Assembly (NCBI GenBank): GCA_964519345.1 | Contig: CAZFKX010000005.1 | Coordinates: 1-45,923, forward strand | DNA length: 45,923 bases | Origin: Persephonella sp964519345 | Lineage (GTDB): Bacteria > Aquificota > Aquificia > Aquificales > Hydrogenothermaceae | Reading direction: 5' to 3' | Shown here: piece after piece, positions 33,177 through 40,320 of the stretch | Layout: each line of letters begins with the position of its first letter | Numbering within the stretch: the stretch's first letter is position 1 | Notes under the pieces: generated by a model | What the model saw: the letters and a program-made list of their open reading frames with translations, nothing else | Told to the model about the DNA's origin: nothing | Database searches by the model: none | Made by a program: the position numbers and the translations under genes

Positions 33177-35399
33177 TTACGCAGCTGCAGTGGCAGGTTT
33201 TTCTTTAGCAGATAAATACAGTTTGTAAATAATATCGACAAGTATAAGTACAGCACCGGCTAAGATTAATGCGTCAGGGATTATTCTTACCCACATCCAG
33301 AATCCAAGACCTTCAAGAACTTCCCTTGTTCTTGCTGCCCAGTATCCGTATTCATATGCCCACTCCATCTGTTTCTCGCCTATAACAAGTGTAGGGAAAG
33401 CGTATAGGAATATTCCAGCAGTCATCATCCAGAATGCAAGATTGGATATTTTTTCATCCCAATGTAGTCCTTTAGCAAGAGCATTAGCCCTAACTATGAA
33501 ATACAGGAACGCTATCGAGATATATCCAAAAGCACCAAGTAATGCAACGTGACCGTGAGCCATTCCAAAGTATGTTCCGTGCTCATAGTAGTTTATTATT
33601 GGAAGGTTTATCAGCATTCCGTAGAATCCTGCACCAAGCCAGTTGAGAAATGCTGAACCGACAAGCCATATAAATGCCATTCTAAATGGGAATGCCTGAC
33701 CAAGTTTTTTAATATGCAGGTACTCTTTTGTAGCCTCTATCATTAATATAACGAGAGGTAATGGTTCAAGTGATGATAAAACACCACCAACAGCGATCCA
33801 GTACTCGCTTTCACCCATCCAGAAGTAGTGGTGTCCAGTTCCAAGTGTCCCTGCTGCCACAATCAGGAAAGCTTCAAAGAACATCATAATCGTTGCAAAC
33901 CTAACACTTACGAGACCAAGTGAGACAGTAAGGAATGCAAGAGTACCGGCTGCAAAGAGCTCAAATGTATTTTCAACCCAGAGGTGAACAACCCACCATC
34001 TGAAGTAATCGTCTATAGTAAAGTTTGGCATTATTTTATGTAATGGAGCCATTCCCGCCATATATAAAACAGCTATAGCGAAAGCTGACCAGATTATCAT
34101 CTGGAGAGGAGGTGTAAGCTTTTCAGCCTGCCTAACTGTAAAGAACACAATTGTAAACCATAAAACAAGACCAACAACAAGACCTATATCCCATACCCTT
34201 GCAAGCTCTATATATTCTCTACCCTCGTTTCCAAGCCAGAACCAAAGCTCATCAGGCAGTTTTCCAAGAGCACCAAGCCATAATCCTATGAGTCCTCCTA
34301 ATCCTACTATTACGAGAGCAACCCAGAGTATATCAACCGCTATTGGGAATTTAAAATCTTTTCCTTTTGTCGCTAAAGGCGCTATGAACAGTCCGCCTGC
34401 AAGCCATCCTATAGCTATCCAGAGAACTGCGAGATTAAGATGGAAAGATCTGGCAACGTTAAAAGGAAGCAAAGATTGAGGAACAATCCAGCTGTGCGCA
34501 GGATCTGCGTATAGGTGAGCGAGATAACCGCCTAAAGCCACCTGTAGAACGAAAAATACAGGAACAAGAGGGACAAATTTTAACACTTTTTCCTGCATAG
34601 GTGTTAAAGATTTGATTTCCAGTGAAGGCGCTGGTTTTTCAGCGTCAAACTTAAGGAAATAATCATAAAAAGCCCACATTACCACTATTGTTAAAGCCCA
34701 GCATGCCATGAATGCTATCAAAGACCAGAAAAGAGCCGAGTAAGGAGGAGTCAATCCTACAGCTGGTTCTGGAGGCCAGTTGTTAGTATAAGTAACGTTT
34801 GTACCAGGTCTCGTTGTAACAGCAACAAGTGTTGACCAGTCGACAAAAGCAACTATATTTTCAGCCTCTTCTGGTTTTATAAGGCCACCTATCCATGCAT
34901 AAGATGGATTTCCTTTTACAAGGAACTCTTTTAGGTATTCCTTTGCCTGAAGGTAAGCCTGTTCATGTTCGGGAGTTATTGTCGTAATATCCTCTTTTAA
35001 GGTGGAAATCTCTCTTACGTCTTTCTTTACGAGAATGTCAACATATCCCTTTTCTTCTTCTGTAAGATCAGCATAATTTTTTCCAAATTTCTTCTGGGCA
35101 TAGATATCCTGCAGATTTTTTATCTTTTTATGTAAGAATAAAGAGGTATAGTCCGGTCCGATATAAGCCCCATTTCCCAAGAGGGTTCCGTGATTCATAA
35201 GAACGTATTTTTGAAAGTATGCCTTACCCTGAACAACATCGTCGTAAGTGTAGAGTGTAGATGTACCTCTTACTTCCTTAGGAATAGGAGGAACATCTTT
35301 GATCTGTTTTATTGTAAGGCCTAAGAAAATAACAGCAGCACCAACTAAACTGAGAACAAAGACTAAAAACCATGTTTTCTGGGAATTATCTCCAGCCAT
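33177..35399 (-). CDS. norZ: Quinol-dependent nitric oxide reductase (qNOR)
   Basis: A 740-residue single-subunit NO reductase reducing NO to N2O with electrons from quinol. The first about 200 residues are the fused NorC-like periplasmic domain without heme c (NHGTLLGNGAYIGPDY near 69-84 is the qNOR signature). The rest is the 12-helix NorB core with HLNLAVLWIA, HLWVENTFELFAAG (catalytic-site glutamates), HHYFWMG and HGTYFGMAHGHVALLG. AGGAGG lies upstream. It is third in an operon with two small membrane proteins. Confidence 0.95.
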   Translation of the reverse strand: MAGDNSQKTWFLVFVLSLVGAAVIFLGLTIKQIKDVPPIPKEVRGTSTLYTYDDVVQGKAYFQKYVLMNHGTLLGNGAYIGPDYTSLFLHKKIKNLQDIYAQKKFGKNYADLTEEEKGYVDILVKKDVREISTLKEDITTITPEHEQAYLQAKEYLKEFLVKGNPSYAWIGGLIKPEEAENIVAFVDWSTLVAVTTRPGTNVTYTNNWPPEPAVGLTPPYSALFWSLIAFMACWALTIVVMWAFYDYFLKFDAEKPAPSLEIKSLTPMQEKVLKFVPLVPVFFVLQVALGGYLAHLYADPAHSWIVPQSLLPFNVARSFHLNLAVLWIAIGWLAGGLFIAPLATKGKDFKFPIAVDILWVALVIVGLGGLIGLWLGALGKLPDELWFWLGNEGREYIELARVWDIGLVVGLVLWFTIVFFTVRQAEKLTPPLQMIIWSAFAIAVLYMAGMAPLHKIMPNFTIDDYFRWWVVHLWVENTFELFAAGTLAFLTVSLGLVSVRFATIMMFFEAFLIVAAGTLGTGHHYFWMGESEYWIAVGGVLSSLEPLPLVILMIEATKEYLHIKKLGQAFPFRMAFIWLVGSAFLNWLGAGFYGMLINLPIINYYEHGTYFGMAHGHVALLGAFGYISIAFLYFIVRANALAKGLHWDEKISNLAFWMMTAGIFLYAFPTLVIGEKQMEWAYEYGYWAARTREVLEGLGFWMWVRIIPDALILAGAVLILVDIIYKLYLSAKEKPATAAA

Positions 35400-35412
35400 C
35401 TCCTGAAACCTC

Positions 35413-35820
35413 CTAAGTAGTTAAGTAAGTTCTTGATAAATATGCAAAAAGATAACTTATAAGCATAATGGAAAACATCTTCTTGTATATCTTTGCTTCT
35501 CCACCTTTATAAATAACAACCAATGTAAAGATAAAAAGAACCAGCGTATAGCTGATTATCATTACAAGTACGGACTGCCCTATTGGGTTGTTTGTAAGAT
35601 CGTCCATACCGCTCATACTGAGTATAGATAAAAGGAGAATTCCTGTTAAACCGGTAAAAGTTACAAAGATAGAAGAAAGCTTAATATAAGCTTTTAAGTT
35701 TTTACCTGTACAAATAGCGTCGCAGGCAATTACGGCAAGAAGAGTTGATCCGAAGAAAGCCGCATTTGAGACAACATGCAACATATAAGATATCTTCCAT
35801 AAAAGACCGCCTATCTCCAT
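35413..35820 (-). CDS. Four-helix small membrane protein before norZ
   Basis: A 135-residue protein with four hydrophobic segments. The first carries a His (YMLHVVSNAAFFG), resembling the heme-like helices of the CopD-like proteins at 36427 and 37789. ATG 35820 is preferred, with AGAGGG 5 bases upstream, over the GTG at 35826. It is 13 bases before norZ, suggesting a helper subunit or assembly factor. The family is unknown to me. Confidence 0.65.
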   Translation of the reverse strand: MEIGGLLWKISYMLHVVSNAAFFGSTLLAVIACDAICTGKNLKAYIKLSSIFVTFTGLTGILLLSILSMSGMDDLTNNPIGQSVLVMIISYTLVLFIFTLVVIYKGGEAKIYKKMFSIMLISYLFAYLSRTYLTT

Positions 35821-35830
35821 ATACACCCTC

Positions 35831-35965
35831 TCAGATCTGGTATCCCAACATAATTTTTATTATGGCTATAATGCACTGTGCCAGCAGCGTTACAAATAAA
35901 AACATTAAGAACAAAGCTGTCAGGAAGATGATAAACCATTGTTTCTTATTAAATCTTTTAAACAT
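35831..35965 (-). CDS. 44-residue membrane peptide at the head of the nor operon
   Basis: A short frame starting MFKRFNKKQWFIIFLTALF, with one long hydrophobic helix, a basic N terminus and an end LGYQI-TGA. It lies 10 bases before the four-helix protein and 77 bases after a perfect FNR box. The design resembles single-helix accessory subunits of oxidases. No ribosome site is obvious, but the placement favours a real gene. Confidence 0.5.
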   Translation of the reverse strand: MFKRFNKKQWFIIFLTALFLMFLFVTLLAQCIIAIIKIMLGYQI

Positions 35966-36041
35966 TCAATAATTCTCATAATCTTATTTTAGAATTCATA
36001 CTCTTTTGTCTTAAAAGTAATCAACAACATATCCCATTTCA

Positions 36042-36055
36042 TTGATTCATATCAA
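36042..36055. promoter_or_regulatory. Perfect FNR/DNR box upstream of the nor operon
   Basis: TTGAT-TCAT-ATCAA, an exact consensus match, lies between the cupin stop and the first small ORF of the nor operon. Confidence 0.75.
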
Positions 36056-36061
36056 TTTTGA

Positions 36062-36391
36062 TTACAGCTGAAGCTTTTTTTCAGGGATAGGAGTGATTAC
36101 AGCCTGAACTATCATATCCTCAACAGCCTCAAATCCGTGAGGTTCATCAGGTTCATAAAAGAAACTTTCACCTTTAGAAAGGCTGTTTGAGTTTTCGTAA
36201 GAGCCTGCAAAAAAGTTGCCCTTACCTTTCAGAACAGTTACAACAACCTCTGAAGAAGTTGTATGAAGAGGGATCTTCTGTCCTGCTTTAAGATGAAAAT
36301 AAACCATCTTAAAGTTTTTCCCTGTTTTTGCAGGTTGGATGTGGGGTTTTTCTTCGTTGAAAACCCCTTCAGGTTTTAAAGTCTGACCCAT
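36062..36391 (-). CDS. Single-domain cupin protein
   Basis: A 109-residue cupin barrel with the metal-site pattern: KIPLHTTSSEVVVTVLKG (H and E ligands of motif 1) and PDEPHGFEA (His of motif 2). The true start is ATG 36391, preceded by AGGAGG; the longer frame overlaps the previous gene. It is last in the hemerythrin / Rrf2 / CopD-like operon. Function unknown; a stress or sensor role is inferred. Confidence 0.75.
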   Translation of the reverse strand: MGQTLKPEGVFNEEKPHIQPAKTGKNFKMVYFHLKAGQKIPLHTTSSEVVVTVLKGKGNFFAGSYENSNSLSKGESFFYEPDEPHGFEAVEDMIVQAVITPIPEKKLQL

Positions 36392-36426
36392 TGTATAACC
36401 TCCTAAATTATTTTGAGTTCTTCTTA

Positions 36427-36855
36427 TCAAAGGATAAACATAAGTTTTGCAAGTATTATGACTGTAAAAACGGCTATAAATGCAAACTGGTGGATATAAT
36501 CAAAAAGCTTGTTTTCAGACTTTCCAAGTTTAAACATAGTTATTGCTGTAATAACTCCAATTATTACAGCAAAAGCTATGGATACTTTCAGTGTCAGTAC
36601 CTTTCCAAAAATTGTTGACAAATCAAGATTTTTTATATGGTAATGAAACATAAATAAACCTGATAAGTAAAGACTTAAAACAAAGATAGGAACTATCTTT
36701 ATGCCTCTTTTTCTTATTATTGTAATCTCTACCTTTTTAAAAAAGTCTTCGCCAAATTCCTTTTTCAATACTGGTAGCATAACAACCTCAACGAATAGAA
36801 CGCCACCAAAGACAACAGCACTTACAAGATGTATTATTTTTGCTATTTCATACAT
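36427..36855 (-). CDS. CopD-like four-helix membrane protein
   Basis: A 142-residue integral membrane protein whose first helix (KIIHLVSAVVFGGVLF) carries the His and Gly pattern of CopD/heme-b-like domains. Further His residues occur in FHYHIK and YIHQFAF. It follows the Rrf2 gene by 2 bases. A role in copper, heme or NO-related membrane redox chemistry is inferred. Confidence 0.6.
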   Translation of the reverse strand: MYEIAKIIHLVSAVVFGGVLFVEVVMLPVLKKEFGEDFFKKVEITIIRKRGIKIVPIFVLSLYLSGLFMFHYHIKNLDLSTIFGKVLTLKVSIAFAVIIGVITAITMFKLGKSENKLFDYIHQFAFIAVFTVIILAKLMFIL

Positions 36856-36857
36856 AG

Positions 36858-37286
36858 TTAGATCTTTATGTTGCTGAATTTATGTATATCTTCTACAGCT
36901 TCGGAAAGTGTAGTACCAAAGAACATCTCATATATCTCATTTCTTTTTTCTGCCCACTTGTGATGTATAACGCATGGATTTTCGTCTGAACATGTATCAA
37001 AGCCAAGTATGCATTTGTTAAAGAAGTCTGTTCCGTCTATGGCAGCAATTATATCAAGCAGTTTTATCTCATTAGGAGGTTTTGCTAGTCTAACACCGCC
37101 GTTTGGTCCTCTATAAGATTCTAATAGACCTATTTTTACAAGTTTTTGGAGGTTCTTAGAGAGAAAGTAAAATGATAGATCAAGATCTTCAGCTATTTTA
37201 TGTATAGATAAATAACTGTTCCTGTCTCCATATTTTGCAATGTATATCATTGCTCTTATAGAGTCTTTACATGCTACAGAAAGCAT
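36858..37286 (-). CDS. Rrf2-family regulator (NsrR/IscR-like)
   Basis: A 142-residue winged-helix regulator. The HTH is near residues 25-50 (SIHKIAEDLDLSFYFLSKNLQKL), RGPNGGVRLAK is the wing, and a C-x6-C-x5-C set (CILGFDTCSDENPC near 92-105) is suited to an iron-sulfur cluster. Such proteins sense NO or cluster status. It shares one base with the hemerythrin gene upstream and probably regulates this operon or the nor operon. Confidence 0.85.
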   Translation of the reverse strand: MLSVACKDSIRAMIYIAKYGDRNSYLSIHKIAEDLDLSFYFLSKNLQKLVKIGLLESYRGPNGGVRLAKPPNEIKLLDIIAAIDGTDFFNKCILGFDTCSDENPCVIHHKWAEKRNEIYEMFFGTTLSEAVEDIHKFSNIKI

Positions 37287-37714
37287 TATTCGAATCTCTC
37301 CAGATCAAGTTTTAATATATCAGGAAAGAGGAAATGTTCTTCTTCAATAAAATGATCTTTTATTAAAGTAAAAACCCTGTCAGCATATTTAACAACTTCT
37401 TTCTGAGATGTTTTTCCTTTTTTGTATTCTTCTACTGCAGTTTTAAGATCTTCTATAGCATCCACAAGGGTCTGATGTCCGAATATAAGTGCTCCACTGT
37501 CAAATGTAGCATCCGCCTCTTCTATGGCATCAACAAGGTCTTCTTCTTCTTTTCTTGCGTGTTCTTCAAGCTCATTGTCTATAAACTGTAAAATATCATC
37601 AAGCAGTTTATCCGAAAAATCGTTTTCAAGTCTTTCCTGAAAACCTTTAATCTTTTTTAAAAGGTCTGTGTGTTCAACAGTTAGTTCTTTAAGGATCCTT
37701 TCTATCTTTCCCAT
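37286..37714 (-). CDS. Hemerythrin-like HHE-domain protein
   Basis: A 142-residue four-helix protein with the di-iron ligand pattern: HTDLLKKI (first His), an E/H set in DNELEEHARKEEEDL, HQT, and DHFIEEEHFLFP. Members bind or repair iron centres under NO or oxygen stress (the DnrN/YtfE group is related, but has an extra domain). It is first in the operon, about 62 bases after an FNR-like box. Confidence 0.85.
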   Translation of the reverse strand: MGKIERILKELTVEHTDLLKKIKGFQERLENDFSDKLLDDILQFIDNELEEHARKEEEDLVDAIEEADATFDSGALIFGHQTLVDAIEDLKTAVEEYKKGKTSQKEVVKYADRVFTLIKDHFIEEEHFLFPDILKLDLERFE

Positions 37715-37775
37715 ATCTTCCTCTTATTTAAGATTTCATACTATTTTATCTTAAATATAGGAAAATAATTTTCTA

Positions 37776-37787
37776 TGATTTAGATCA
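37776..37787. promoter_or_regulatory. FNR/DNR-like box upstream of the hemerythrin operon
   Basis: TGAT-TTAG-ATCA matches the inner consensus exactly. A TAAAAT (37744-37749) on the minus strand fits a -10 with the box near -43. Confidence 0.65.
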
Positions 37788-37788
37788 A

Positions 37789-38247
37789 CTATCCACCATA
37801 TCTTAACTTTGCAGCAAGAAATATTATAGATATTCCCAGAATAAGATTTAAAACGCCAATAATCCTTGCTGATATTCTAAACTTTTTGTTTATATGAGAT
37901 CTGGGACCTATATAAAAATCATGTATTGCAGCAAGTAGGACGGTAAGTAAAAATAAATGTATCTTATGATGAAGGGTAGAAGCATAATCATTTGAAAAGT
38001 TAAAAAGATCATGGAAAGAGACGCCCATTACGTGCATATTGTAAAGACCTGTCAAAAACAATATTGGAAGTCCAAGTACAGTTCCCCACAGACTGTATCT
38101 CTTTCCAACCTCTTGATAGGATCTGACGCTTAGATCTTCAGGGAGCTTTCTAACATAAGGAGACAATGCAAGAACCATAAAAAGCATACCTCCTATCCAA
38201 AAGGAAGCTACAAGAATATGGATCGTGAGGACAATGATGTCTAACAT
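37789..38247 (-). CDS. CopD-like four-helix membrane protein
   Basis: A 152-residue protein with four helices and several His residues (TIHILVASFWIGG, LHHKIHLF, AIHDFYIGPRSHI) typical of the CopD/DUF-type heme-like membrane family. It ends just before the FNR box of the hemerythrin operon. It is the third protein of this kind within 3 kb. Its function is unclear. Confidence 0.6.
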   Translation of the reverse strand: MLDIIVLTIHILVASFWIGGMLFMVLALSPYVRKLPEDLSVRSYQEVGKRYSLWGTVLGLPILFLTGLYNMHVMGVSFHDLFNFSNDYASTLHHKIHLFLLTVLLAAIHDFYIGPRSHINKKFRISARIIGVLNLILGISIIFLAAKLRYGG

Positions 38248-38371
38248 TTTTATACCTGATAAGTATTTATACTAAATCTAATCTTAAAACCAAACCACCT
38301 TCAAAGTCAAACTTGGCTTTGCATTGATCTTTTTTTTCATATAAGCTTTTTATAAAAAAGGGGTGAATGAT

Positions 38372-39061
38372 TTGGATTTGGGAAAGTATCCTTTAATAGC
38401 TCTTCCTTTAGATGACAGGGATATTGACAGTAGATTATCTATAGCGAGAGATAAAGGAATTGATATAATTGAGTTAAGAATTGATATGTTCAGTAATACG
38501 CAACCGGAGTATGTGAAGAATATATCAAAAAAGGTTAAAAATTCAGGATTTAGTATTATAGCAACTGTAAGATCCGTTAACGAGGGAGGATCAAAAAGAT
38601 TAACGGATCATGAAAGACTTAATCTTTTTAGAACCGTCTCTGATTATGCTGATATAATTGATATAGAACTTAGATCTATAAATCTACATAATGATCTATT
38701 AAAACTGTGTAAGGATAAAGGTAAATTTCTTCTCGTTTCTTATCATGATTTTGAAAAAACTCCTTCAGAAGAAGAGATACAGAGAATAATAGATCTTTCT
38801 TCCTTTGGAGATATAATAAAATTTGCTTTTATGGTCAACTCTACCGAGGACGTTGGAAAGATAATGTCATTAACACATAAAAATAGGGATAAAAGGATCG
38901 TATCAATAGGTATGGGAGATCTTGGAAAGATCACAAGGGTTGCTGGATTTTTCTTCGGATCACTTATAACTTATACATATATAGGAGAATCTGTCGCCCC
39001 GGGACAGATAGAGGTGGAAGAGCTGTTAAAGGAGCTTAAATTTTATGGATTGAGGAGATAG
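38372..39061 (+). CDS. aroD: 3-dehydroquinate dehydratase, type I
   Basis: A 229-residue shikimate-pathway enzyme of the type I (Schiff base) class. Active-site features are ELRIDMF (Glu), SYHDF with the His, DIIKFAFM with the Lys, and IGMGDLG...TR near the C terminus. I choose TTG 38372, because AAGGGGTG lies 7 bases upstream; the GTG at 38363 overlaps that ribosome site. It starts a tight run aroD-dksA-pncA-ybjQ-polA. Confidence 0.9.
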   Translation: MDLGKYPLIALPLDDRDIDSRLSIARDKGIDIIELRIDMFSNTQPEYVKNISKKVKNSGFSIIATVRSVNEGGSKRLTDHERLNLFRTVSDYADIIDIELRSINLHNDLLKLCKDKGKFLLVSYHDFEKTPSEEEIQRIIDLSSFGDIIKFAFMVNSTEDVGKIMSLTHKNRDKRIVSIGMGDLGKITRVAGFFFGSLITYTYIGESVAPGQIEVEELLKELKFYGLRR

Positions 39062-39063
39062 AG

Positions 39064-39414
39064 ATGGAACATCTAACAAAAGACCAGGTTGAAGAACTTA
39101 AAAATATGCTTTTACACTGGAAAGAACAGCTTTTACAGGAAAGTCATGACTCAATAGGCGAGCCTCTTTCTTATGAAGGTGGAGATGAGATAGATAGAGC
39201 AGATACTGAGGCTGGAAGACTTGTTATGTTAAGAAATCTTGATAGAGATAGAAAGGTACTGAAAAGAATAGAGATGACTCTCCAGAAGATTGATTATGGA
39301 ACTTATGGAATATGCGAGATGTGTGGAGAGCCAATTCCGTACAAGAGATTAAAAGCCCGTCCTATAGCAAAGCTGTGCATAAAATGTAAAGAGTTAGAGG
39401 AAGAGAACGAGTGA
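39064..39414 (+). CDS. DksA/TraR-type zinc finger protein
   Basis: A 116-residue protein: a coiled-coil N terminus with an acidic DEIDRADTEA near its tip and the C-terminal zinc finger CEMCGEPIPYKRLKA...CIKC. It is shorter than E. coli DksA, and the tip differs from the DxxDxA of RNA-polymerase-regulating DksA (here D-E-I-D-R-A-D). It follows aroD by 2 bases. Confidence 0.88.
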   Translation: MEHLTKDQVEELKNMLLHWKEQLLQESHDSIGEPLSYEGGDEIDRADTEAGRLVMLRNLDRDRKVLKRIEMTLQKIDYGTYGICEMCGEPIPYKRLKARPIAKLCIKCKELEEENE

Positions 39415-39426
39415 TAGGAGGGTGAC

Positions 39427-40011
39427 ATGAAAATAAATATAACTGATTTAGATGCCCTTATTATTGTTGATATGCAAAATGATTTTATGCCTGGAGGTGC
39501 ATTACCTGTTCCAGATGGAGATAAGATTATTAATACCCTAAATAGATATATCCATTTATTTTCACAAAAAGGGAATCCTGTTTTTTTCACAAGGGACTGG
39601 CATCCTGAGGATCATATTTCTTTTAAAGGATACGGTGGCATATGGCCACAGCATTGTATTCAGAATACAAAGGGTGCACAGTTTCATCCTGATTTAAAAA
39701 TTCCAGCTGACAACAAGTTTATAATCTCCAAAGGTGTTTCAAGAGATTTTGATGCTTATTCTGGTTTTCAGGGAACAGTTCTTGACAGTCTTTTAAGGGA
39801 AAGGGGGATAAAAAGAGTTTTTGTTGGAGGTGTAGCTACAGATTATTGCGTTAAAAATACAGTGCTGGGAGGTCTTAACCTCGGTTATCAAGTTTTTGTT
39901 ATTGAAGATGGGATAAAAGGTGTTGATATAAATAAGGGAGATAGTGAAAAAGCTTTAGAGTTTATGAAGGATAAGGGAGCGATTATAATAAGATTTGAGG
40001 ATTTAGTATGA
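39427..40011 (+). CDS. pncA: Nicotinamidase
   Basis: A 194-residue isochorismatase-fold enzyme that deamidates nicotinamide in NAD salvage. The catalytic Asp is in IVDMQNDF, the Lys in ISKGVSRDFD, and the Cys in VATDYCVKNT. The metal site is visible in RDWHPEDH. GGAGGGTG precedes the ATG. It overlaps the next gene by 4 bases. Confidence 0.92.
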   Translation: MKINITDLDALIIVDMQNDFMPGGALPVPDGDKIINTLNRYIHLFSQKGNPVFFTRDWHPEDHISFKGYGGIWPQHCIQNTKGAQFHPDLKIPADNKFIISKGVSRDFDAYSGFQGTVLDSLLRERGIKRVFVGGVATDYCVKNTVLGGLNLGYQVFVIEDGIKGVDINKGDSEKALEFMKDKGAIIIRFEDLV

Positions 40012-40319
40012 TTTTCTCAACAACAGATTTTATTGAAGGAAAAAAGATTAAAGAATATAAAGGAATTGTATCAAAGGAAGCGGTTATAGGAGTAAATATA
40101 ATCAGGGATGTTTTTGCAAAGGTCAGGGATATTGTAGGCGGAAGATCTTCTGCTTACGAAAAAGAACTTTCTAATGCAAGGAGTCAGATTCTTAATGAAC
40201 TTAAAATTGAAGCAGAAAATCTTGGAGCAAACGCTATTGTTGGTATAAATTTCAGTTATGAGATGTATCAATCTATGCTCCTTGTTTCTGTATGGGGAAC
40301 AGCTGTAGTTGTGGAGTAA
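40008..40319 (+). CDS. YbjQ/UPF0145 family protein
   Basis: A 103-residue protein of the YbjQ (DUF74) family, recognised by EYKGIVSKEAVIGVNIIRD, the RSSAYEKEL segment and AENLGANAIVGINFSYE. It forms small pentamers elsewhere; function is unknown. It starts inside the pncA stop and ends 1 base before polA. Confidence 0.85.
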   Translation: MIFSTTDFIEGKKIKEYKGIVSKEAVIGVNIIRDVFAKVRDIVGGRSSAYEKELSNARSQILNELKIEAENLGANAIVGINFSYEMYQSMLLVSVWGTAVVVE

Positions 40320-40320
40320 T

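Noticed and set aside
38309..38323. CAAAG/CTTTG small hairpin before aroD
   Set aside because: Five-base stem, expected by chance in AT-rich DNA.
38319..38345. Promoter TTGCAT / TATAAG before aroD
   Set aside because: Spacing is only 15 bases; too weak to annotate.
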